A DNA stretch of 38,186 bases from Lachnospiraceae bacterium (GTDB taxonomy: Bacteria; Bacillota; Clostridia; Lachnospirales; Lachnospiraceae): contig JAAWCS010000036.1 of assembly GCA_022793375.1 (NCBI GenBank), forward strand, positions 1 to 38,186, written 5' to 3'. Made by a program: the position numbers and the translations under genes. Below are positions 8,330 through 17,516 of this stretch, one piece after another. Below the pieces are notes generated by a model. The model searched no databases, was not told where the DNA came from, and saw nothing but the letters and a program-made list of their open reading frames with translations. The number at the start of each line of letters is the position of its first letter. The stretch's first letter is position 1.

Positions 8330-10228
8330 CTATGCCTCGTAGATGCTTCCGGTCACGGCGTGAAGGGTGGAAAGGCGCGCGAAGCAGGTGGTCTTTCCCT
8401 GCATGGTGCCGCCGTACATCTGCGGGTAGCTGTTGTTGAAGAAGCCGCCCATGTCGTTGCCGATCATGTAGAGGCCGCCTAAGGCGTCGCCGTTTTCGTC
8501 GACGGCCTCCAGGTTTGTGTTGACTTTGACGCCGTTCATGGTGGCTAAGAGCCATTCGCCGATGGCAATGCCGTAGAAGGGGCCTTTGCGGATCGGGGTC
8601 ATGTCTTTTTTCTGTTTGCCGAAATCTTCGTCAATGCCCTTGTCGCAGAGCTCGTTGTAGCGTTCGACGCTCTTTACAAACGTAGCGGCGGCTTCGCCCT
8701 CCATGCCCAAAAGGGCGGCCAGCTCTTCAAGCGTGTCGGCCTGTTTGAGCTTGCCGGAATCAAGGGCCGGCTTCATGTAGACGTTGTAGAACTCCTCCTC
8801 GCTCTTGCAGGGAAATACGCCGGGCAGGACTTCGGAGTTTCGCGCGCCTTCTACGGCTACCACGCGGCTGCAGATCGTGGTGTGGAAGGCCTGGACGTCC
8901 GACCAGTAGTTGCTGTCGAAAATCTGGTAGCAGTATTTGCCGGGCTGGCGCAGCCAGGAGTTAATGTGGAAGTCGTAAGGCAGGTCTTCGTTGGCGAAGC
9001 GTTCGCCGCGGATGTTGACATTGAGCCAGGGCTGGCTGCCGGGCCACCAGATATCGGAGAGGGCGCTGTCATAGGGAGCCCCTACGTGGTGGTCTAAATG
9101 GATGGCGGCACGGTCGAAGGCACAGCCGCCGGCATGGTTGCGGTCAATGTCGGCGCCGCACCACATGGCCATTTTGATGCCGTCGCCCATCGCAAAGCCG
9201 CAGCCTAAGTTGTTGCAGATGGCGTCTTTGTCGCGGTAGCGCAGGGCGGCCATCATCTCCGGGTTGCCGCCGTAGCCGCCGGTGCTTACGATGACGCCCT
9301 TGCTGGCGTTGACCTGGATATACGCGCCGTCCTCGTTCCTCTGTATGATGACGCCCGTAATGCGGCGGGTGGCTTCGTCCTGCACGAGCTGGCAGGCGGT
9401 GTGCTGAAAACGACGGTCGACTCCCATTTCGTCGGCGTATTCGACCCAGGCGGGGTTGGCGATCTGACTGCCCATCATATTGGGGCCCAGGGGTTCGAAG
9501 TCGCCTTTGTATACGGTGTGGGTCTGGACTTCGTTTTTGTAGAGGGTGTCTTTCATGTCGGTTTCGATGAACATGTGGATGCCTTTGGCTTCCATTTTGT
9601 CAATGTACCAGTCCATCGTGCGGCCGGATTCGTTGACCCACAGGGCGATCAGACGCTGGTCTACCTCGTAGGAGCCGTAACGGCAGATGTCGTTGATGAT
9701 TTCGTTCAGCTCTTCCTGGGTATATTCGATGCCGTATTTTTCTTTCATCAGCTTTGTATTGTAAGCGCCCATCTCGCCGGCCCAGGTAATCGGGGCGGCA
9801 TTTTTTTCGACCCATACGACCTTGGCTCCCAGATCGGCGGCAGATACGGTGGCGACGCAGCCGCCGTTGCCGGCGCCGATAACGACGATCTCGGTGTCAA
9901 CGGTCTCGGCAATATCTGTGATCGGGGCGGGTTTGGCAAAGTAGGCGGCGTCATACCAGGTGTCGGTGGCGGCGGACACAGGGGCTTCGGGGGCCTGGGC
10001 GGCAGCTTCGGCAGCCTGAGTAACGGCCTCAGTAGCGGCCTCCGTCGCCGCCTGGGTAACGGTTTCAGCAGCGGCCTCCGTCGCCGCCTGGGTCGTAGCT
10101 TCGGCCGCGGCGGCTGTCGTGGTCTGTGTATCGGCGGCACAAGCGCCCAATACACCGGCAGCGGCAAGGCTGACCGCTCCGGCGGCCGTTCCTTTTAGAA
10201 AGTCTCTGCGTGAAATCCTGTTTTTCAT
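8330..10228 (-). CDS. Tat-exported lipoprotein FAD-dependent reductase (fumarate reductase flavoprotein-like)
   Basis: 632-residue member of the FAD_binding_2 / fumarate-urocanate reductase family, probably acting outside the membrane to reduce an organic electron acceptor. The N-terminus has a twin-arginine motif SRRDFLK (6-12), a hydrophobic segment and a lipobox ending LGAC with Cys30, so the protein is likely Tat-exported and lipid-anchored. Residues about 31-95 are an Ala/Thr/Gln/Glu linker with 12-residue repeats. The FAD-binding motif VVIGAGNGG follows at about 115-123. The C-terminus carries a GGLYMIGNDMGGFFNNSYPQ segment of the second FAD contact. No covalent FMN-binding domain is present, so it must receive electrons from another protein. 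The RBS is GAGAGGAG about 10 nt upstream. The LysR gene upstream on the same strand is the likely regulator. Substrate cannot be told from sequence. Confidence 0.88.
   Translation of the reverse strand: MKNRISRRDFLKGTAAGAVSLAAAGVLGACAADTQTTTAAAAEATTQAATEAAAETVTQAATEAATEAVTQAAEAAAQAPEAPVSAATDTWYDAAYFAKPAPITDIAETVDTEIVVIGAGNGGCVATVSAADLGAKVVWVEKNAAPITWAGEMGAYNTKLMKEKYGIEYTQEELNEIINDICRYGSYEVDQRLIALWVNESGRTMDWYIDKMEAKGIHMFIETDMKDTLYKNEVQTHTVYKGDFEPLGPNMMGSQIANPAWVEYADEMGVDRRFQHTACQLVQDEATRRITGVIIQRNEDGAYIQVNASKGVIVSTGGYGGNPEMMAALRYRDKDAICNNLGCGFAMGDGIKMAMWCGADIDRNHAGGCAFDRAAIHLDHHVGAPYDSALSDIWWPGSQPWLNVNIRGERFANEDLPYDFHINSWLRQPGKYCYQIFDSNYWSDVQAFHTTICSRVVAVEGARNSEVLPGVFPCKSEEEFYNVYMKPALDSGKLKQADTLEELAALLGMEGEAAATFVKSVERYNELCDKGIDEDFGKQKKDMTPIRKGPFYGIAIGEWLLATMNGVKVNTNLEAVDENGDALGGLYMIGNDMGGFFNNSYPQMYGGTMQGKTTCFARLSTLHAVTGSIYEA
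10022..10093. repeat. Two 36-bp tandem repeats in the flavoprotein linker
   Basis: Two adjacent 36-bp copies (10022-10057 and 10058-10093) differ at a few positions. On the minus strand they encode 12-residue TQAATEA-type units in the lipoprotein linker. Confidence 0.75.
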
Positions 10229-10315
10229 TTTCTGATTACTCCTCTCCCGTTTTCGTTTTTTTCCCGGAAAGCGGCGGCAGGGCGTCTGTCTTTTTCCTCT
10301 CTGATGCCTGCCTGC

Positions 10316-10355
10316 AAAAAACCGGCTGCTTTTGCTCCCGGCAGCCGGCTTTTTT
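10316..10355. terminator. Bidirectional terminator or leader attenuator between lysR and the flavoprotein gene
   Basis: CCGGCTGC (10322-10329) pairs with GCAGCCGG (10341-10348), with an A6 run before it and a T6 run after it, so it can terminate on both strands. It lies downstream of the lysR stop. It also lies downstream of the best flavoprotein promoter (10427-10454), so it would be inside that leader RNA. Confidence 0.8.
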
Positions 10356-10426
10356 GCCTGTTTTTCCGGGTCCGTTTTAATTTTATCAACAACGGCCGGT
10401 TCTGAACAGTTAAAGATTTTAATGGA

Positions 10427-10454
10427 TTTATAAATAACGTTAATGTTGCGTCAA
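10427..10454 (-). promoter_or_regulatory. Candidate promoter of the flavoprotein gene
   Basis: Minus-strand TTGACG (10449-10454), 16-nt spacer, TATAAA (10427-10432). The -35 overlaps the lysR stop codon (10451-10453). The spacer holds an imperfect dyad AACATTAACGTT that could be a LysR contact. The transcript would have a leader of about 190 nt. Confidence 0.5.
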
Positions 10455-11353
10455 GGGGTCCCCGCCTTTTCCCTGGGCCAGGAGTGTGCCTGACAGCAGC
10501 GCACAAAGCGCTGCAGGGGCTCGGTTTCGTTTTCGGCGCGCCAAGCCAGGCAAAAATCCATATGTACCAGGGGGCTTGTGTTATCAATATAAACGATTCG
10601 GGGATTTTCGCCGGTTTTAAAGGTTCTTGGTACGGCGGCCAGCCCGCCGTAAGCCAGCGCCAGCGCGATCGCTGTCTCCGTTCCTTCTACGCAGACCAGT
10701 TTTTCAGCAACGATCCCGGATTGCAGCATTTTGCGGAAGATATTCTGCATGCTGGTTGAGGGACGCAGATTAAAGTAGATGGTCTGGTCCTGCAATTCTT
10801 CCGGGGATACCTGCTTTCGGCTTGCCAGGGGATGTTCCCGGGAGACGGCGAAGCTGCCGTAATCGTCGAACAACGGCGTCCAGCGAAGCGTATCCCGACC
10901 TTCTATGTCGTCTGTCTCAAGAAACGCGAGATCCAGCTGTCCTTCTTCTGTCTTTTTGGCCAGTTCGCCGAATTCTGCCGACTGGATGCGGATACAAAGG
11001 TCCGGGTTTTCGCGCAAAAAGCGGCGGAACAGCTCTAATATCCCGGCCCAGTCCGAAGGGCCGTGATAGCCGATGCGCAGGCACTTTTTTTCCTGGCTCA
11101 GAGAGCGGGCCTGCCAGAGCATGGCGTTGTATGTTCCGAGAATCGAGGTAAAGGACTTTTGCACAATCTGGCCGGCCGGCGTTAAGCGCATTTGGCGTGC
11201 GTCGCGCTCAAACAGGGCGGCGCCGATCTCTTTTTCCAGTTTTTTCATCTGGATGGACATCGCCGGCTGGGTGATATGCATCTGGAGGGCGGCTTTGGAG
11301 AGGTTGAGGCTTTCGGCTGCGCTTAAAAAACATTGCATGCTGAACAGGTCCAT
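10451..11353 (-). CDS. LysR-family transcriptional regulator
   Basis: 300-residue LysR-type regulator. The N-terminal winged HTH (residues 1-60) shows FLSAAESLNLSKAALQMHITQPAMSIQMKKLEKEIGAALFERDARQMRLTPAG-type organisation (positions 6-57). The effector-binding type 2 periplasmic-binding fold follows from about residue 90. The start ATG at 11353 has AAAGGA 6-7 nt upstream; an in-frame TTG 12 codons earlier is less likely. It is 14 nt downstream of the AlbA-domain gene and directly upstream of the flavoprotein gene on the same strand, not divergent as is usual for LysR pairs. It probably controls the reductase in response to its substrate (inference). Confidence 0.92.
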   Translation of the reverse strand: MDLFSMQCFLSAAESLNLSKAALQMHITQPAMSIQMKKLEKEIGAALFERDARQMRLTPAGQIVQKSFTSILGTYNAMLWQARSLSQEKKCLRIGYHGPSDWAGILELFRRFLRENPDLCIRIQSAEFGELAKKTEEGQLDLAFLETDDIEGRDTLRWTPLFDDYGSFAVSREHPLASRKQVSPEELQDQTIYFNLRPSTSMQNIFRKMLQSGIVAEKLVCVEGTETAIALALAYGGLAAVPRTFKTGENPRIVYIDNTSPLVHMDFCLAWRAENETEPLQRFVRCCQAHSWPREKAGTP

Positions 11354-11367
11354 GGGGCGTCCTTTCT

Positions 11368-12711
11368 TTATGATTTGTAAATTTCCCAATAGCCGTATCG
11401 TTTACCGCCTTTGCGTTCTATTACGCCTTTGCCTTTTAATATATCCAGGCCCCTCTGAATTGTCCGTCTATTAACAGACAGTTGCCTGGCCATTTCGGCG
11501 GTGGTGACAGAGGCATTTTCTTTCAGTAAAGCTAATATTTTTATTTCTATTGCGACATCCTTTGTGACATCTTTTGTGACATTTTGGGCTTTGGAAGCTG
11601 CTATCTTAGCGCTTTGAAGAGCGGAAAATCTCACCATGATGTCCTCTCCGTGAACAATATACTCCGGTTCCTTTGCTCCAAGACTTTTGCAGGCATCCTG
11701 AATCTTCTGAATACCCCGTCCCCAGCTTTCAATATATCCTGCACGATAAAATACTCTTGCTATATCTGGATTATATGGCTTTGATACATGAGTACTCAAA
11801 AGTGTCTCAACCGTCCATCCAAAGGGCAGCATACTACAATTACTGATGTACATGGCATCGTCCTCAATACGTATCTGTATCGGGACATTATCAGCCCAAT
11901 TACAATGAATTAAGGCATTAAAAACAGCCTCTCTTATGGCATCGCGAGCAAACGGATAAGTTTCAATTCTTGTTTCTTTATAATAGGAAACGGCTGCTTT
12001 CAAATATTTTAGATAAATCAGGTCAATCACTCTATCTGCTAAAATAAGCAAAGAACCGTGTACTTCATCCTGATATAATAACTCACTGCCTTCAAATTTG
12101 CCAATTTTCACATAACATCCGCTAATAATTTTTTCCGGTTTACGGTAAAAACATAATGCGCCTGCCCGTTTTAGCTTTCCATCGACTACTAAATCCAGTT
12201 TTTCTAACAGTTCGGCGTTCGCAATATCCAAGTCTTCTTTCGTCATCCGCCCGCTTCGCAAAGCCTCTCTTCTAAAAATGTCAAAGCTCTCTTGATCCAG
12301 GTCATCTATCCCAATAGCAGCTATTGTTGCCGCATCCCATTTGAGTCCTGTCTTTTCCATTAAAAAATTAGTTAATGCGTTTCCCCGAAGCAGCTGCTTT
12401 GTATTACCGCTTCTATAATGATATTCCCCATCATAATTTACAGGAAAGGACCATGGATTAACAACAATCTCAATATAATCCAATCCGCCTTGCGTAAACA
12501 GATTCACATCCGCCATAATTCCCAATTTATTTTGAATCTTGTTGGGGATATCCTCCAACAATTTTTTTGAATTGCCAACTCCAATGACCGTTCCATCATC
12601 TTGTATTCCAATATATATTTTACCGCCTTGCGCGTTTGCAAATCCGCATATCCATTTAAGATATTCGTCACGCCACGACTCTTTCCATTCTATATTTTGG
12701 CTCTCTGCCAT
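11368..12711 (-). CDS. Schlafen/AlbA_2-domain ATP-binding regulator
   Basis: 447-residue protein with an N-terminal AlbA_2 (Schlafen-type) domain at about 1-110 (IEWKESWRDEYLKWICGFANAQGGKIYIGI). A C-terminal HATPase_c_4-like region follows at about 260-370 (FARDAIREAVFNALIHCNW, then GYIESWGRGIQKIQDAC), and a winged HTH at about 390-447. Proteins of this architecture are often annotated as putative transcriptional regulators or RecG-like proteins and are frequent on mobile or accessory DNA. The RBS is GGAGGAGG 8 nt upstream. The gene is clearly more AT-rich than its neighbours, with codons such as AAA, ATA and AAT common, which suggests acquisition. The function is not known. The position between a lysR gene and a DNA-damage-type polymerase is probably incidental. 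Confidence 0.85.
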   Translation of the reverse strand: MAESQNIEWKESWRDEYLKWICGFANAQGGKIYIGIQDDGTVIGVGNSKKLLEDIPNKIQNKLGIMADVNLFTQGGLDYIEIVVNPWSFPVNYDGEYHYRSGNTKQLLRGNALTNFLMEKTGLKWDAATIAAIGIDDLDQESFDIFRREALRSGRMTKEDLDIANAELLEKLDLVVDGKLKRAGALCFYRKPEKIISGCYVKIGKFEGSELLYQDEVHGSLLILADRVIDLIYLKYLKAAVSYYKETRIETYPFARDAIREAVFNALIHCNWADNVPIQIRIEDDAMYISNCSMLPFGWTVETLLSTHVSKPYNPDIARVFYRAGYIESWGRGIQKIQDACKSLGAKEPEYIVHGEDIMVRFSALQSAKIAASKAQNVTKDVTKDVAIEIKILALLKENASVTTAEMARQLSVNRRTIQRGLDILKGKGVIERKGGKRYGYWEIYKS

Positions 12712-12906
12712 CTTGTGAACCTCCTCCGCTTTCCTTAGGTATGGAATAACCTAACCTCTTTTTTCGAGTAACTAAAAATCTTTTATGTCTATAATACAAA
12801 TGTTTTCCCGCTTTCTTGCGCTGCTTTTCTTTAAACAAGCATAGCACGGGCAATGGATGAAATCAACCGGACGCCGAAAACTCTTTTCTCCTTTTACATT
12901 TTTTAA

Positions 12907-12918
12907 GAACAAATGTTT
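12907..12918. promoter_or_regulatory. Candidate LexA (DinR) box
   Basis: GAACAAATGTTT matches the Gram-positive SOS consensus GAAC-N4-GTTC except for the last base, and lies 19 nt ahead of the polymerase promoter -35. A related 11-mer is repeated at 12796-12806. Confidence 0.45.
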
Positions 12919-12936
12919 TTTCTCCGTAAAAATGTA

Positions 12937-12966
12937 TTGAATGCAATGGCCTTTTTGGGGTATACT
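12937..12966 (+). promoter_or_regulatory. Promoter of the Y-family polymerase gene
   Basis: TTGAAT (12937-12942), 18-nt spacer, TATACT (12961-12966). The predicted start near 12973 rules out an upstream ATG at 12975 except as a leaderless start. Confidence 0.6.
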
Positions 12967-13031
12967 CATGGAAAATGCTGCGGGCTCCGGCTTTATTTGG
13001 GTTCCGGCGGCTTTTGAAAGCGGGGCGTGTT

Positions 13032-14297
13032 ATGGGAGATCGTTTGTATCTGTGTATTGATTTAAAATCGTTTTATGCTTCCGTGGAGTGCGTCGAGCGC
13101 GGGCTTGATCCGATGACGGCGCATTTGGTCGTCGCGGATCCGGAGCGGGAAAACAGCACCATCTGCCTGGCGGTCTCTCCGGCCCTGAGGGCTGAAGGCG
13201 TGCGCAACCGCTGCCGCGTTTTTGAGATTCCGCCGCATCTTTCTTATGTTATGGCAGCGCCGCGGATGCAGCTGTACATTCGTTATTCGGCCGATATCTA
13301 TTCGATCTATCTAAAGTATATCGCCAAGGAGGATATTCATGTGTATTCGGTTGACGAGGCTTTTCTCGATGTGACCGATTACCTTGCGCTCTACCGGATG
13401 ACGGCGCGTGAACTGGCCCGCCGTATAATGGAGGATATTCAGACTTCTCTCGGCATCCCTGCCGCCTGCGGCGCCGGTACGAATCTGTATCTGGCAAAAG
13501 TCGCTCTCGATATCTGCGCTAAACATATGCCGGACCGCATTGCCAGCCTTGACGAGGGAAGTTATCGCCAAAAGCTGTGGGATCACCGGCCGATCACTGA
13601 TTTTTGGCGGGTAGGCGCGGGCATCGCCGGGCGGCTGGCTTCTTACGGAATCCATACCATGAGGCAGGTGGCCCATACCGACGAGGCGCTTTTGTACCGG
13701 CTTTTTGGCGTGAATGCCGAGTATTTGATCGATCATGCCTGGGGGCGGGAACCGGTTACGATTGCCGATATCCATGCATACCGGCCGCAAAACAGTTCTC
13801 TTTCAAACGGGCAGGTGCTGATGCGCGATTACAGCTATGAAGAAGGGCTGCTGATCCTCAAGGAAATGGCCGATCTTTTATGCCTGGAGCTTACAGAGCG
13901 CGGCCTGGTGACGAATTCGCTCTCGCTTTATGTCGGCTATTCCGGGCGCCGCCTGCCTTCGCTGCACAAGACGGCTTCTATGACCGTTACTACGGATTCG
14001 GTACGCGTCATTACGGAATACCTGGTACGACTTTATGAGCAATATGTCGACCGCGTCGTACCGGTACGGCGGATTTTGCTTTCTTTTAATAATGTGGCGG
14101 ATGTATCTTGCGAGCAGTATGACCTTTTTACTGACCCGGCCCGTATCGAGCGAGAGAGAAAACTCCAGCACGCGGTGCTGGATATCAAGAAAAAATTTGG
14201 TAAAAACGCGATTTTGCGGGGCATGGATTTGCAGAGCGCTGCTACTACCCGTGAACGCAACCAGCAGATTGGGGGACATAAGAGTGGAGAATCGTAA
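13032..14297 (+). CDS. Y-family translesion DNA polymerase (UmuC/DinB-like)
   Basis: 421-residue error-prone polymerase of the UmuC branch. Catalytic carboxylates are D10 in LCIDLKSFYASVE and D108-E109 in YSVDEAFLDV. The helix-hairpin-helix and little-finger regions follow. The C-terminal ILRGMDLQSAATTRERNQQIGGHKSG resembles the tail of UmuC-like proteins in Clostridia. It is a single-subunit protein acting on damaged DNA at forks. The ATG at 13032 is preferred because the in-frame ATG at 12975 lies at the predicted transcription start; the RBS before 13032 is weak (GGGG). It overlaps the YolD-like gene by 14 nt. SOS control is suggested by the upstream LexA-like box. Confidence 0.92.
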   Translation: MGDRLYLCIDLKSFYASVECVERGLDPMTAHLVVADPERENSTICLAVSPALRAEGVRNRCRVFEIPPHLSYVMAAPRMQLYIRYSADIYSIYLKYIAKEDIHVYSVDEAFLDVTDYLALYRMTARELARRIMEDIQTSLGIPAACGAGTNLYLAKVALDICAKHMPDRIASLDEGSYRQKLWDHRPITDFWRVGAGIAGRLASYGIHTMRQVAHTDEALLYRLFGVNAEYLIDHAWGREPVTIADIHAYRPQNSSLSNGQVLMRDYSYEEGLLILKEMADLLCLELTERGLVTNSLSLYVGYSGRRLPSLHKTASMTVTTDSVRVITEYLVRLYEQYVDRVVPVRRILLSFNNVADVSCEQYDLFTDPARIERERKLQHAVLDIKKKFGKNAILRGMDLQSAATTRERNQQIGGHKSGES

Positions 14298-14652
14298 GAG
14301 AACAAAAGAACCGGTTACAAAAAGCCAGGCTAGACGGCAAATTGGCGGCCATGCCGACCGGGCTAAGCTGTTTATGCCTTTTGACGCTCTCAAAGGATTC
14401 CGCGAAGCCCTGGCCGAACGCGAACGTCTGGCCGTTTCGCGCCGGGAGCTGTCCGAGGACAGTTCCGAGGAACTGAACCGGAAACTGTGTCGGTTGCAGC
14501 CCGGCGATATGGTAACAATACTTTATTATAGAGAAGAGGAATATGTGGAGCAGTCCGGCCTTGTGTCGCGCATTGACGGCACAAGGCGTGTGCTGCGGGT
14601 TGTGGGAACGGAAATTCCTTTTGACGAGATTGCCGGAATCCGGATTGACTGA
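14284..14652 (+). CDS. YolD-like family protein
   Basis: 122-residue protein with the conserved RAKLFMPFDALKGFREALAERERL core (residues about 29-52) and a C-terminal beta-rich part (MVTILYYREEEYVEQSGLVSRID). YolD-like proteins are typically encoded next to UmuC-like Y-family polymerases in Firmicutes and are thought to assist or substitute for UmuD; the mechanism is not established. The start is the GTG at 14284 with GGGGG 8 nt upstream, inside the 3' end of the polymerase gene, so translation is probably coupled. The N-terminal 25 residues are basic. Confidence 0.8.
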   Translation: MENRKRTKEPVTKSQARRQIGGHADRAKLFMPFDALKGFREALAERERLAVSRRELSEDSSEELNRKLCRLQPGDMVTILYYREEEYVEQSGLVSRIDGTRRVLRVVGTEIPFDEIAGIRID

Positions 14653-14673
14653 GTGAAAACAGCATATGTTAAA

Positions 14674-15483
14674 CTATTGACGTTCCTTTTTCCGTCCGAC
14701 AAACAGCAGATGGTTGCTCATACCCAGAAGTTCCGGCTTTTCACAGCGGTAAAAATGGTAGCCCAGATACTGCCGCCAGCTTTCTTCGCTCATCGCGTTG
14801 ATCTCCGGCGCCATCAGTTCGCTGGCCCCGTCGGAGGCTACCTCCCGCAAAAGCTCGATCCCGCCGTCTATGAGCATCTGCCGAGCCTCCGAGACCGTAA
14901 AAAACACAAATGGGAAGTCATGCAGGCGAAAGCTCTCATGCTCGTAATCACCGGTGCTGAAATACTCGCCGTCATAGCGCAGTTCGCTCATGAAAACCAT
15001 GTCGTGTCCGATAAAGGAAAAGAACAGCGTCCCCTCCTTTTTGCAGACTCGGCAGGCTTCTTCAATGCAGCGCCGGCGGTCTTTTTCCTCATGCAGGTGA
15101 TACAGAGGCCCAAACACCAGCACCGCGTCAAAGCTCTCATCCGCATAGGCCGACAGATCCAGGGCATTGCCCTGCAAAAGTGTAAGCGGCAGACCCGGCC
15201 GCATCCGCTTTCGAAACGCGGAGACGTTTGCGTCGGCCAGCTCCAGCGCGTTCACTTCGTATCCCTTTTCCGCAAAATAAAAGCTGTATTCTCCGGGCCC
15301 GGCGCCGATATCCAGAATCCGCATGCCCGGCTTTACGTATTGCTCGATATAGCGCGTCGTCGTCAGAAACTCGACCCGCGCCGCCCGGCTGTGCGTAAGG
15401 CGCGTCTCCTCATTGAAAAAATCATAGGTCCGGTTGACCTGTTCTGTCTCATCTTGTATGCTTCTTATTTCCTCCAGATCCAT
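14674..15483 (-). CDS. Class I SAM-dependent methyltransferase
   Basis: 269-residue protein with a Rossmann methyltransferase core: motif I ILDIGAGPGEYS at about residues 56-67, an acidic ALELADAN loop, and an AVLVFGPLYHL segment near the active site. The family contains many small-molecule methyltransferases, and nothing here fixes the substrate. The start is the ATG at 15483 with GGGAGGG upstream; an earlier in-frame start at 15534 lacks a site. It follows the aspS terminator and converges on the YolD-like gene 21 nt away. Confidence 0.85.
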   Translation of the reverse strand: MDLEEIRSIQDETEQVNRTYDFFNEETRLTHSRAARVEFLTTTRYIEQYVKPGMRILDIGAGPGEYSFYFAEKGYEVNALELADANVSAFRKRMRPGLPLTLLQGNALDLSAYADESFDAVLVFGPLYHLHEEKDRRRCIEEACRVCKKEGTLFFSFIGHDMVFMSELRYDGEYFSTGDYEHESFRLHDFPFVFFTVSEARQMLIDGGIELLREVASDGASELMAPEINAMSEESWRQYLGYHFYRCEKPELLGMSNHLLFVGRKKERQ

Positions 15484-15536
15484 CCTGTACCCTCCCGCTT
15501 TCCTGCCTTGTCGGCAAATATTTTTCCGAATCAAAC

Positions 15537-15576
15537 GGCAGGGGGAACGCGCCTTCTCGGCTTTGTCCCCTCTGCC
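15537..15576 (-). terminator. Terminator after aspS
   Basis: On the minus strand GGCAGAGGGGA pairs with TCCCCCTGCC around a 19-nt loop. A modest T-rich tail (GTTTGATTC) follows. A second GCCCC/GGGGC hairpin lies closer to the aspS stop (about 15606-15623). Confidence 0.5.
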
Positions 15577-15636
15577 CTGTCAAACGCTTTGCACGCCGCC
15601 GGCCATGCCCCTTTTTCCCGGGGCAGGCGCCGCCCG

Positions 15637-17427
<1,791 letters not shown>

Positions 17428-17516
17428 CTTTGGCACCTTCTTTCTTCATATTATAAATCATCACCGTCCGACCCCTGGCTGTGCAATCGCAGACAGCCCG
17501 GCGCCCCCTCGGTTAT

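Larger units (their letters stand above)
12712..13031. other. AT-rich divergent intergenic region
   Basis: No gene seen. It contains two copies of ACAAATGTTTT (12796-12806 and 12909-12919), of which the second completes a LexA-like box, and the promoter for the Y-family polymerase (12937-12966). The AT richness continues from the AlbA-domain gene and stops near 12960. Confidence 0.6.

Noticed and set aside
9401..10198. Long plus-strand open frame (265 codons) opposite the flavoprotein gene
   Set aside because: It is glycine- and valine-rich nonsense with no domain and mirrors codon structure of the minus-strand gene, whose Tat signal, lipobox and FAD motifs are clear.
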